DNA of 40,737 bases from assembly GCA_036703315.1 (NCBI GenBank), contig DATNPH010000277.1, forward strand, positions 1 to 40,737, written 5' to 3'. Each line of letters starts with the position of its first letter. Within the stretch, counting starts at the first letter, position 1. The notes below the pieces were generated by a model. It saw nothing but the letters and a program-made list of their open reading frames with translations, ran no database searches and had not been told where the DNA came from. Positions 7,771 through 16,001 of this stretch are shown piece after piece. The translations under genes and the position numbers were made by a program. This stretch comes from DATNPH01 sp036703315 (lineage in GTDB: Bacteria; Cyanobacteriota; Cyanobacteriia; Cyanobacteriales; Coleofasciculaceae).

Positions 7771-8067
7771 ATGGCTTCAGCAGCAGAAAATAAAGATCAG
7801 CAGCATCCTCAGGAAAAGCGCGATCGCGACATCGTTGAGCGTCTCTTACAAGAAGAACCTAATAATTATAATTATGCGGAACTAGCTCGACTGCGAATTC
7901 GCTATTGTGGCTTTCCTGGGGCTAGAGAGCTTCAACAAAGCCTAGATAAGGCTCTCCAGCGCTGGCAGCTAACAGAAGAACAGCTCTTTGAGTTGACCCG
8001 CCACCTGCATGCATCAGGTCAAGTTTACAGACGAGGTGATGCAAACGGGCAAGATGACTGGAGTTAA
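7771..8067 (+). CDS. DUF3288 family protein
   Basis: This is a 98-residue protein, small and soluble, with the block LARLRIRYCGFPGARELQQ (about residues 39-57) followed by LDKALQRWQLTEEQLF. These are characteristic of the cyanobacterial DUF3288 family. No catalytic motif or membrane segment is seen and the function is unknown. The gene stands alone between a pilin-like gene and the leftward MlaD-like gene. Confidence 0.8.
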   Translation: MASAAENKDQQHPQEKRDRDIVERLLQEEPNNYNYAELARLRIRYCGFPGARELQQSLDKALQRWQLTEEQLFELTRHLHASGQVYRRGDANGQDDWS

Positions 8068-8101
8068 TATCATTTCGGTTTATGAGTGTCACAGACAGGT
8101 G

Positions 8102-8165
8102 AATGCTAATTGCTAATAGTTGATTGCTAATTGTCGTTGCCTATGAGCCGTTAGCCATTAGCACT
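8102..8165. repeat. short direct and inverted repeats (TGCTAATTGCTAAT type)
   Basis: The spacer after the DUF3288 gene contains repeated ATTGCTAAT/GATTGCTAATTG units and then CCGTTAGCCATTAGC. These are dispersed short repeats of the kind common in filamentous cyanobacteria. A related CTAATTGCTAACC occurs near 9840-9852. Confidence 0.5.
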
Positions 8166-8212
8166 CATACCAGGATTTAAGTTGTGAAAGATATTTATCC
8201 AAATGGTATAAG

Positions 8213-9754
8213 CTATTGCTTCTCAGCTTGAGGCTCAGTCGCTAGTTGAGGAATTGCTTCAGGTACGGGCTTCTTGGGGGCTGGAGGCGAAAGCAATAAC
8301 GGCTGCTGTGTATCCCGCTGTGTGGAGGAAGCGCTTTGCTCAGCATTCGGTTGAGATTGTTGATTGGCTGGGGCTATAGCAGTAGTGCTAGATACAGCAT
8401 TCGGTTGAGATTGTTGATTGGCTGGGGCTATAGCAGTAGCGCTAGATACAGTTGTATTAATGGCAGCACTGACTGGTTCCAGTTTTTGAGCTACTTGAAT
8501 TTGCTGTTGTAGCTGCTGCGTTGAGGATACCAGCTTGCCCAGTCCATTCACTAACTTTTTAACATTTTCTCGGAAGGCTGGGTCGCCAGTCAGCTCATCG
8601 AGGTCAGAGGTAATCTTTTGGGTATTTTCAAACGTTGCTCGTGCCGAATCTAACGTTTGTTGCAATAACACAGCATTGTTGGGATTGTTCAAGGAACCCG
8701 TGATATCGCGCAAGTTAGCAGACGCCTGTGCAGCATTGGCTGAAAGGGTTTCTAAATTCTTCACCAGTTCTCCAACCCTGAACTGACCAGCCGTAGTGCT
8801 GAACTGACCAGCCGCTGTATTAAGCTGGCCCACAGTGGAGTTGATCTGAGCTACGGCAGGAGTCAAACCACTCAAGAGTTGACGCAGTTGATCGCTAGTT
8901 TGACGAACGCTATCTAAGGTGGCGACAAGGTTTCCTCGATTTGATACTACTAGCTCATTGGCGGAAGACACGAGTCGATTGAGTTGGGCAGCCGTTAGAC
9001 TGTATTGATCGGCTGTATTGCTAAATTTATCAGCCGTATTCCCAAAACGACTTGCCGCCAAACCGACTTGACTAACAGATTGATTCGCTGCCGTAGTCAC
9101 TGATTGGGCAGCTGTCGAGAATGTTCCCAATTCTCGTCGGGCTGTGCGAGACAGGAGGGCTAACTCCCCTGTGAGTTTTGCTGCTTCGCTGGCAGCAACG
9201 GAGGCATTTTTGGTAAGCGTATTAACATTATCAAAGAAGGCGGGATCGCTGTATCTTGTAGCCAGGTCAGTGCCGCTACGCAACAGTTCAATAAAACTAA
9301 CACCTATTCGACCATTAACACGATCGCGATCGCAAATAAATAAAGCAGAATTGCATTTGGCAGTTCGGGGATTGAGTGCTTGTGAGTTTTGCGGTAGAGG
9401 GGTTTTAGGTGTTCGAGGCGTTATGTCAAGGGAGGTTTCGCCGACGAAACCCGATTGATTGGCTTCAATGTTGACATCTTTAGGAATCAGTAAGTTAGGG
9501 TCAGTAATCTCGACTGTGGTTTCAACCCCATTAGTCCGGGGTGTTACCTGCGTGATTCTCCCAACACCGACGCCGCGATAGCGTACTGTAGCGCCTTCTT
9601 TCATCCCAACAGCATCAGAAAAGTTAACGATGAACTTGTAACTACGGTTGCCAAAACTAATATTGCGTAGCCACAGCACTAACCAGACAAATACAGCTAG
9701 TCCAATCAGAATTAACAACCCAACAGAGCCTTCTCGAATGGTTCGCGATCGCAT
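8213..9754 (-). CDS. MCE/MlaD-family substrate-binding protein
   Basis: This is a 513-residue protein. An N-terminal membrane anchor (about residues 10-30) precedes an MCE domain (about 38-115) with SDAVGMKEGATVRYRGVGVG and the family strand pattern up to ETSLDITPR. A long helical region follows (about 150-410), full of Ala, Ser, Thr, Gln and hydrophobic heptads, as in MlaD proteins that form periplasmic tunnels or needles. The C-terminal 80 residues are low-complexity and contain an 18-residue tandem repeat. MCE proteins carry lipids between inner and outer (or thylakoid) membranes together with an MlaE permease and an MlaF ATPase. The MlaF-like gene is immediately upstream on the same strand; no permease is in the window. 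Confidence 0.88.
   Translation of the reverse strand: MRSRTIREGSVGLLILIGLAVFVWLVLWLRNISFGNRSYKFIVNFSDAVGMKEGATVRYRGVGVGRITQVTPRTNGVETTVEITDPNLLIPKDVNIEANQSGFVGETSLDITPRTPKTPLPQNSQALNPRTAKCNSALFICDRDRVNGRIGVSFIELLRSGTDLATRYSDPAFFDNVNTLTKNASVAASEAAKLTGELALLSRTARRELGTFSTAAQSVTTAANQSVSQVGLAASRFGNTADKFSNTADQYSLTAAQLNRLVSSANELVVSNRGNLVATLDSVRQTSDQLRQLLSGLTPAVAQINSTVGQLNTAAGQFSTTAGQFRVGELVKNLETLSANAAQASANLRDITGSLNNPNNAVLLQQTLDSARATFENTQKITSDLDELTGDPAFRENVKKLVNGLGKLVSSTQQLQQQIQVAQKLEPVSAAINTTVSSATAIAPANQQSQPNAVSSTTAIAPANQQSQPNAEQSASSTQRDTQQPLLLSPPAPKKPVPEAIPQLATEPQAEKQ
8341..8448. repeat. 54-base tandem repeat in the MlaD-like gene
   Basis: Two adjacent 54-base units (8341-8394 and 8395-8448) are identical except for one T/C difference near the end. 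They encode two copies of the 18-residue unit containing TAIAPANQQSQPNA in the disordered C-terminal tail. The near identity implies a recent duplication. Confidence 0.92.
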
Positions 9755-9871
9755 AATCTCTCCTCCTTTGCTATCAGCTGTTAACTGTTAGTTGTCTTGA
9801 TTTTCTTTGCCAATAATCCCTGTTTAATGACAAATGACAGCTAATTGCTAACCGCGATCGCTACATTTATC

Positions 9872-10654
9872 CTATCCGACCACCTGAATCGGTCCCTTGA
9901 TACTGGCACTGAAGAATTGTCGAACTAGCGGATTATCTGTAGTAGTTATCTCGCTAACCTTGCCTTGCCACTGTACCTTGCCTTTGTAGAGAAAAACAAC
10001 CCGGTCAGCCGTGCGGCGAATCGTACTTTCCTGGTGTGTCACCATCACGTAAGAACCGCATCCCCCTTGTGAACACTGTAACTTGCGCACTAAATCCTCA
10101 ATTACCGTTGAAGCGATCGGGTCAAGTCCAGCCGTTGGCTCATCGTACAGCAAAACTTCTGGGTTGTCCTTGGGATTATCGGGGTTAGCCATAATAGCAC
10201 GGGCAAAACTGACCCGTTTACGCATCCCTCCAGACAATTCAGCAGGATAGCGAGCGCCAATCCCAGACAACCCAACCATTTCCAGCCTTTCATGCACTAG
10301 TTCCCGAATCCGTCTTCGTGGGAGTCTAGAGTGCTGGTAAAGCACAAAACCAATATTCTCTTCCACCGTCAACGAATCGAACAAAGCCGCCTGTTGGAAT
10401 ACCATCCCAATGCCAACTGGATCTTCGGCATCTTCGATTAAACCCTTACGCCGTTGTCCCTGCACATAAATCTCACCAGCATCGGGCAGCAGTAAACCCG
10501 CAATAATTCGCAGAATAGTTGACTTCCCTGTACCCGAGGGTCCAATAATGGCTAACGCGTCACCTCGATGAATTGTCAGGTCAACATGATCCAGAATAAC
10601 ATTGTTACCAAAAGACTTGGAGATTCCCTTCAGTTCAATCAGTGGCTCTGTCAT
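9872..10654 (-). CDS. MlaF-like ABC transporter ATP-binding protein
   Basis: This is a 260-residue ABC ATPase starting MTEPLIELKGISK. It shows Walker A (GPSGTGKST, about 41-49), a Q-loop (GMVFQQ), the signature LSGGMRKR, Walker B VLLYDEPTAGLD, and the switch His in VMVTHQ. The signature variant and the AALFDSLTVEEN block are typical of MlaF/TTG2A lipid-import ATPases. The open frame extends upstream to 10717, but those extra codons (containing LTCNLLTCNL) come from a dispersed repeat, so the ATG at 10654 is chosen. The protein acts on the cytoplasmic face with an MlaE permease encoded elsewhere, and with the MlaD-like protein next door. Confidence 0.88.
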   Translation of the reverse strand: MTEPLIELKGISKSFGNNVILDHVDLTIHRGDALAIIGPSGTGKSTILRIIAGLLLPDAGEIYVQGQRRKGLIEDAEDPVGIGMVFQQAALFDSLTVEENIGFVLYQHSRLPRRRIRELVHERLEMVGLSGIGARYPAELSGGMRKRVSFARAIMANPDNPKDNPEVLLYDEPTAGLDPIASTVIEDLVRKLQCSQGGCGSYVMVTHQESTIRRTADRVVFLYKGKVQWQGKVSEITTTDNPLVRQFFSASIKGPIQVVG

Positions 10655-10664
10655 CTTGGCTGGC

Positions 10665-10740
10665 AGATTGCAGGTTAATAGATTACAGGTTAACAGGTTG
10701 CAGGTTAGAACTTCCAACCTGCCTAACGTTCCAACCTGTC
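10665..10740. repeat. palindromic repeat (GCAGGTT/AACCTGC family)
   Basis: Repeated CAGGTT units on one side and AACCTG units on the other form inverted repeats, for example GCAGGTT (10700-10706) / AACCTGC (10716-10722). The element sits between chlI and the MlaF-like gene, directly upstream of the chosen start. Confidence 0.7.
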
Positions 10741-10827
10741 ATCTGAAGTATGAAGTTTCAGAAGGGAACTTCTTAACGGGGAATCCTTCATCCTTCATCC
10801 TTTTTGGTCAACTTTCAACCTTGCTAG

Positions 10828-11919
10828 TCACCGGATACCATTGGCTGTAACGGCGGGATTTTCTGACGACAGGTCTAACCCAAAAATACGGTTGAAAGCT
10901 TTTTCCACCTTATAGCCTGAGTCAATTGACTCCAGAGGGTCTTTGCGTAGTCGGTGGCGAAGACATAGAGTAATGACACGGCGGATATCATCAACAGTAA
11001 CCTCGTTACGTCCTTCAAAGGCAGCGAGTGCCTTTGCCGCACGATTAGTGACAATATCACCCCGCAACCCATCAACATCGAGTTCTGAGCAGACTTGAGA
11101 AATTTTTACCCGCAGGTCATAGTCTAACTGGACTTCGGGAAGTCGCTCTTGAGCCATGACTAGCTGTTTTTGCAAGGCTTCTTGATCCGGCTGATACTTT
11201 TGTATGAATTCCTGCGGATTTTGGTCGAATGCCGCTCGTTGCTCTACAATCTCCACTCGCAGGGCGGGCTCTTTGACGGTACGGATTTCTGCGTGCATCC
11301 CAAAGCGATCAAGCAGTTGTGGTCGCAGTTCTCCTTCTTCAGGGTTACCGGAACCCACTAAAACGAAACGGGCTGGATGACGAATGGAAATTCCTTCTCG
11401 TTCAACGGTATTCCAACCACTGGCGGCAGAGTCCAGCAAGACATCAACTAAGTGGTCATCTAGGAGGTTGACTTCGTCTACATAGAGGATGCCACGATTG
11501 GCTTTAGCCAGAAGTCCAGGTTCAAAGGCTTTCACGCCCTCAGATAAAGCTTTTTCGATATCAATAGTGCCGCAAACTCGGTCTTCTGTCGCCCCTAAGG
11601 GGAGGTCAACCATTGGGACTTTTTTCTTGACAATGGGGCGAGACTGTGGCTCACTACCGTCGCTGATCCAATCAGGGTCATTGGGGTCACTGTTGAAGGG
11701 GTCATCGCCAACAACATCAATTTCTGGCAACAAATCAGCCAAGGCACGAATGGTGGTGGATTTGCCTGTGCCGCGATCGCCCATAATCATCACTCCACCA
11801 ACCTTCGGGTCAATCACGTTCAGCAGCAGAGCCAGTTTCATTTCTTCCTGACCCACAATTGCAGTGAAAGGAAAAACCATGCGGCGAGCAGTCGTAGGCG
11901 CTTGGGCAGTCGGACTCAC
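10828..11919 (-). CDS. chlI: magnesium chelatase ATPase subunit I
   Basis: This is a 363-residue AAA+ protein of the usual length for ChlI. It has FPFTAIVGQEEMKLALLLN near residue 16, Walker A (GDRGTGKSTT, about 47-56), the subunit-specific DPFNSDPNDPDW insert, Walker B (ILYVDEVNLLDDHLVD, about 145-160), sensor 1 (FVLVGSGNPEEGELRPQLLD) and the arginine-rich RLRKDPLE block. With ChlD and ChlH it inserts Mg into protoporphyrin IX, the first committed step of chlorophyll synthesis. chlH and chlD are not in this window, as is common in cyanobacteria. It lies 173 bases upstream of the MlaF-like gene on the same strand, separated from it by repeats. Confidence 0.96.
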   Translation of the reverse strand: MSPTAQAPTTARRMVFPFTAIVGQEEMKLALLLNVIDPKVGGVMIMGDRGTGKSTTIRALADLLPEIDVVGDDPFNSDPNDPDWISDGSEPQSRPIVKKKVPMVDLPLGATEDRVCGTIDIEKALSEGVKAFEPGLLAKANRGILYVDEVNLLDDHLVDVLLDSAASGWNTVEREGISIRHPARFVLVGSGNPEEGELRPQLLDRFGMHAEIRTVKEPALRVEIVEQRAAFDQNPQEFIQKYQPDQEALQKQLVMAQERLPEVQLDYDLRVKISQVCSELDVDGLRGDIVTNRAAKALAAFEGRNEVTVDDIRRVITLCLRHRLRKDPLESIDSGYKVEKAFNRIFGLDLSSENPAVTANGIR

Positions 11920-11989
11920 TATCTATTACCTGATTATTAATCTTTGATTACGCCTCTCATTTTGCCATACCAATGAGTTTTCAATTGAA

Positions 11990-12109
11990 CAGGGAGTAGG
12001 GAGTTCGTTGCGCTTCGCTCCACTAGGGAGTGGGGAACTTCTCTCGGTTTTTAAGTTTGGTACAGATGCAGAGCAGGGGAAGCAGGAAGAATATTTTTAT
12101 TTTCTTTCC
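11990..12109. repeat. GGGAGTAGGGAG-type repeat with inverted arm
   Basis: Units of GGGAGTAGGGAG near 11994-12003 and 12034-12043 are mirrored by CCCTACTCTCCACTCCCC at about 12107-12124, and GTTCGTTGCGCTTCGCTCC lies in between. A similar G-rich arm and C-rich partner flank the spacer downstream of kaiC (about 19188-19310). These are dispersed intergenic repeats that could form long imperfect hairpins. Confidence 0.5.
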
Positions 12110-15100
12110 CTACTCTCCACTCCCCTTCTCAGTGACGACTAAAGCTTGATAGATCTGATCGAGTAATTGACTCATTGACTCAGACGGCTCACGCAGAATT
12201 TGGGTGGCGAGGTTTCTCAGCAGTAGCTCTAGATCACTAGTAGACTCATTTGTGTCGGTTACAGCTTTATCAAACCGAGATGCTGTTGCTAGCTCCTCTG
12301 GAGTGGCTCTAATCACGTTATTAGCCTGTAATCGATGATCCAGCACGAGAATGGGTGGTCGGTTGGGCAGCTCTTCCAAGGAAATCAGTTCTTTCGTGAG
12401 TGCCGAAGAGTTGCTGATGTCCCTCACTCGTATCAGCAGTAAGTCAATAGTTTGCTCTTGGATCTGACGGTATACCTCTGTCCAAGAACAGGAGAGCACG
12501 CTTCTAAAGCCAGCCGTTTGGAGATATTGAATTAGTGCTTGGAGCCACGAGGAGTGAGGAGTCAAGGGTGTAGCAATTTGGGATTTCTCCCGGTTTGCCT
12601 CCCTAACCCTCCCTTTATAAGGGGAAGTAGCAGATGAGAGTTGGGTTGCCTCTTGGAGAATCTCTCTGTTCTTACTTTCCAGCTCCTCGATATCTATTAC
12701 TAAAATACTGGGCTTGCTGGTCATACCAACGGCAACTTGAATCACTTGTAGTAATGCAGCAATCCTTGAAGAGCGATCGGCAGCCAAACAAGGATACACA
12801 GAAAGACCAGTTACTTGATTTGCCGCCTCTGTCGTCTGGTGATCTAGTGTTACTAACGGTAAAGCAGCTAAGCCAGTATATAACGAGAACTCTTGCAAGT
12901 AGGCAAGCGGATCAGCTAGCGCAGCACTTTCTAGTAAGACGACATCTGGATGCCAAACACGAGCTAATAATTCTGCCTGCTCTAAATCATCAGCTTCGAG
13001 AACTCGACAATTGAGTTCTGAGTGCTGAAGACTTACTACATCAGTTAACTCACAATCTAGTACAGACGAATCAGAGCAGGTTTCATTCAAATCAGGCTTC
13101 ATATGCAGAATCGTTAAACCTTTGCTGACAGGACGCGGTTGTTCTTCCAAACCCGTCAGGCTCTGTAGTAATGCATGCTCTTGCACTGGTACGCTTAAGA
13201 AGCCGTTTGCCTTGTGCTTATAAGCCTGCTGTTTTTCGGCTTGTGTCGCCGTTACTAAAACTGGAATGTGACGCGTTTCGGCATCTGATTTGAGGAGTGT
13301 GAGTACATCCCAACCAGAAAGTTTCGGTAGAAGGGGATTGAGCAAAATCGCATAGGGTTGCAGGGTACGGGCTTTTTCGATCGCCTCTGTACCTGATCTG
13401 GCAATTACTACCCGATAGGCTAAATTATTGAGCTGTTCCGTCAAACTTTCCAAGTAACGGGGTACAGTTTCAACAATTAATACCAAGCGGTTGCGGTTCC
13501 CTTGATGCTCCCCAACTAAGGGATTTTGGCGTTTAGATTGCTCTCCCTTGGCAAGGGGGGACTGGGAAGATTGGACTTGGAATTGGGACATTTTCCCAGT
13601 GTCTTCTCTTGCCTGCGGCGGACAAGGGGGTAGTAGTAGGGTAAATTGGCTTCCTTCACCGAATTTGGAAATAAACGAGACATCCCCACCATGCAAGTGA
13701 GCAATATGTTGAGTTAAGACTAATCCCAGACCCGTTCCTTCGTGACGGCGGGTGAGCGGTTGTTCTAGCTGTTGGAATTTCTGAAAGATCAGGTGCTGCT
13801 TTTCGGGTGGAATACCAATGCCAGTGTCCCATACTGTAAAAGCAATCCAGCCTTCCCAACGATTGACCCTAAGACCAAGTTCCCCTCCAGGCTTTGTAAA
13901 TTTGATGGAGTTGGAAAGTAGATGTACGAGCATTTGACGTAGGCGCAGCTCGTCGGCAACGAGCGTCTCTAAACCGGGATCAATCTCTAGGGTAAAGTGC
14001 GTTTCTGGGTTGGAGTCTTCCTCTGAGTCTTTGTCCTCTTGGAGTTGTCGCACTTGGGAATAGGCGCGATCGCAAACCGCTTGAATGTCCACTGGCTCCA
14101 TTGTCAGTTCTAGCTGACCCGTCTCCATCCGAGTCAGATCCAGAATATCGTTGACCACGGTCATTAGCTGACGCCCACTCTGATAAATCAGTCGAGCGTA
14201 TCGTGTTTGCCGTTCATTGAGTTGCCCCAAGGTTTGGTCTTTCAAGAGCGTAGACAAACCTAAAACAGCGGTGAGAGGCGTTTTCAATTCGTGACTAATA
14301 CAAGCTAAAAACTCATCTTTGAGTCGGTTGAGTTGTACTAAATCTGCATTTTTGGCCGCTAGTTCTTTGGCAACTTTCTGCTGCTCTGTGGTGTCTTGAG
14401 CCAACACTAGCCATAGGTTAGAGGTGAGAGGGTGAGAAGGGGTTTGTGTAGTGGGACGAAATTCGGGGGTGAAAGTTTGTCGATTCTCCCCTTCTTTCAA
14501 TCTTTCCCTTACCTTGACAGCCCCTGGTGGTAGCGGAATTTTTACAAACGAGAAGATGCGCTCTTGGCTTTGTTTCTCCGTTTCCAAAGCTGGTGCCGCT
14601 GCCTTTTCAAAAGTTGATGCCTGATAATTTTTCCCTAGTGGTGGTGCTGACAGAATCACTTGTCGTTGAGAAACTGTTGTAGCCATGCAGGGCATATCAA
14701 TTGCACAGTAACGTTGCACAGACACTGGAGCAGAAAGCTCACACCGCTCTTTTGCAATAGTGCTGGCAGTAGCTGTTGCTTCTGCTGACGCGAAGCGCTT
14801 GGCTGAGCTACGCCGCGCTAGCTCCTCTGTAACAGTTTGTACGCTACTGCTCCCTGCTTCACTAACACTAATGCTTCGTTCACCACGTTCTGCCAAAACT
14901 TCACACGGCAGCCTTACTGAACCCTCAGGTACAGCACGGCTACGTTCACCGGCTGTGCCGTTAGTCATTAGCGCCGAGTACGGCTCAACAGATGGATTAT
15001 CTAACATCGCAGCCGTCGTGCGTCTGACCAAGTTCAAGTTTGGTGAGGTTCCAATCTGCTGACGCCAAGTGAGATTTTCAGCTAACACTTGCCCTGTCGC

Positions 15101-15919
15101 CGTTTGTAAGCTTAGGGGTAAAGGCAGTTGTTCCAACAGTTGTACCAACGACACAAGATTAGTTGGCTGTGACGGTTCACTAGCGTAAGCGCCATCAGTT
15201 GCTGTAAATTTTGGTGCTAAAAATCTTAAGATCCGCCAACTGTTGAGCAGTCCTAGGAACTTTCCTTCTTCATCTACCAATGCCCACTGCTGAGAACTGT
15301 GGCTTTGCGATCGAGAAGATTTGAGAGAAAGGGAAGATAAGGGAGCAACGTCTCCTCCTTGTCCCCCTTGTCCCCCTTGCCTCCAGTCTCCAGGCGTTAG
15401 GTTATCTTCTGACTCTTGTAGGTAGAACCAGAATTGATTCAAACTCATCTGAGCTGACAAGATTGCCAAGGGTTGAATAATGGAGGGTTCCAACTGAGAC
15501 ACAGGTTTTTGAAAATCGACCGTTGCCTTTGCCACAGAAGACTTCTCTCCTCTTACCGATGAAATCAGCTGTGGCATAACCTGACGGAGATTAACTACTC
15601 CCAGAGGATGTTGCTGTTCACTCACTACAACAATCATGTCGCACCCCGAAGAGTGACAAATATCTAGCACGGCAGCAAGACCAGACGTTTGTTCACAAAC
15701 GGGAATGGCTTGAGCAAATTCTTTTAGACTGGGAGTTGGCATGGGTATGACCAATCTTGCTGAATCTATAGATGTGAGCGCCGCTTTTGGCAGCACATCC
15801 TCATCTGAACTAAAAGTGGAGTTAACTAGAGTCGAAGAGCTTAACAGAAAATTCTGAGGCTCAACTAACGAGCACAGCTTAATTATTGCTCTTGATTGGG
15901 TACATCTAGGGTAGAGCAA
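12110..15919 (-). CDS. hybrid histidine kinase: CBS pair, PAS-like, kinase core, three pseudo-receivers
   Basis: This is a 1269-residue protein divergent from kaiA. The N-terminus has two CBS-like motifs (HPLGVVNLRQVMPQL near 115; FLGLLNSWRILRFL near 228), then a PAS-like region that ends LVLAQDTTEQQK. The HisKA box has His543 in ISHELKTPL. The HATPase domain has an N box, VWDTGIGIPP and GTGLGLVLTQ, so the kinase should be active. Three receiver-like domains follow (about 807-930, 934-1050 and 1067-1240). Each lacks the acceptor Asp: Asn861 (ILLNPLLP), Glu997 (VVLLESA) and Arg1164 (LLIRVRD). The acidic pair is also lost in the first two. Several linkers look repeat-derived. By position and pseudo-receivers it may be a clock-associated sensor kinase; that role is inferred. 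Confidence 0.85.
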   Translation of the reverse strand: MLYPRCTQSRAIIKLCSLVEPQNFLLSSSTLVNSTFSSDEDVLPKAALTSIDSARLVIPMPTPSLKEFAQAIPVCEQTSGLAAVLDICHSSGCDMIVVVSEQQHPLGVVNLRQVMPQLISSVRGEKSSVAKATVDFQKPVSQLEPSIIQPLAILSAQMSLNQFWFYLQESEDNLTPGDWRQGGQGGQGGDVAPLSSLSLKSSRSQSHSSQQWALVDEEGKFLGLLNSWRILRFLAPKFTATDGAYASEPSQPTNLVSLVQLLEQLPLPLSLQTATGQVLAENLTWRQQIGTSPNLNLVRRTTAAMLDNPSVEPYSALMTNGTAGERSRAVPEGSVRLPCEVLAERGERSISVSEAGSSSVQTVTEELARRSSAKRFASAEATATASTIAKERCELSAPVSVQRYCAIDMPCMATTVSQRQVILSAPPLGKNYQASTFEKAAAPALETEKQSQERIFSFVKIPLPPGAVKVRERLKEGENRQTFTPEFRPTTQTPSHPLTSNLWLVLAQDTTEQQKVAKELAAKNADLVQLNRLKDEFLACISHELKTPLTAVLGLSTLLKDQTLGQLNERQTRYARLIYQSGRQLMTVVNDILDLTRMETGQLELTMEPVDIQAVCDRAYSQVRQLQEDKDSEEDSNPETHFTLEIDPGLETLVADELRLRQMLVHLLSNSIKFTKPGGELGLRVNRWEGWIAFTVWDTGIGIPPEKQHLIFQKFQQLEQPLTRRHEGTGLGLVLTQHIAHLHGGDVSFISKFGEGSQFTLLLPPCPPQAREDTGKMSQFQVQSSQSPLAKGEQSKRQNPLVGEHQGNRNRLVLIVETVPRYLESLTEQLNNLAYRVVIARSGTEAIEKARTLQPYAILLNPLLPKLSGWDVLTLLKSDAETRHIPVLVTATQAEKQQAYKHKANGFLSVPVQEHALLQSLTGLEEQPRPVSKGLTILHMKPDLNETCSDSSVLDCELTDVVSLQHSELNCRVLEADDLEQAELLARVWHPDVVLLESAALADPLAYLQEFSLYTGLAALPLVTLDHQTTEAANQVTGLSVYPCLAADRSSRIAALLQVIQVAVGMTSKPSILVIDIEELESKNREILQEATQLSSATSPYKGRVREANREKSQIATPLTPHSSWLQALIQYLQTAGFRSVLSCSWTEVYRQIQEQTIDLLLIRVRDISNSSALTKELISLEELPNRPPILVLDHRLQANNVIRATPEELATASRFDKAVTDTNESTSDLELLLRNLATQILREPSESMSQLLDQIYQALVVTEKGSGE

Positions 15920-16001
15920 TTACAATTACTTACAATTTACCGATGGTTTAAATTAATGTTAAATCTGTTTATAAAGTAATTGTTAAAATATTGCTGAATG
16001 A
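15920..16001. promoter_or_regulatory. divergent promoter region between the kinase gene and kaiA
   Basis: An AT-rich spacer between two divergent genes must hold promoters for both. It contains AATTGTTAAAATATTG, including a -10-like TAAAAT near 15984, on the kaiA side. No precise start point can be set from sequence alone. Confidence 0.35.

Noticed and set aside
10102..10293. Minus-strand 63-codon frame inside the MlaF-like gene
   Set aside because: It overlaps conserved ABC ATPase motifs in another frame.
12634..13014. 126-codon plus-strand frame
   Set aside because: It lies antisense to the pseudo-receiver region of the kinase gene and has no recognisable features.
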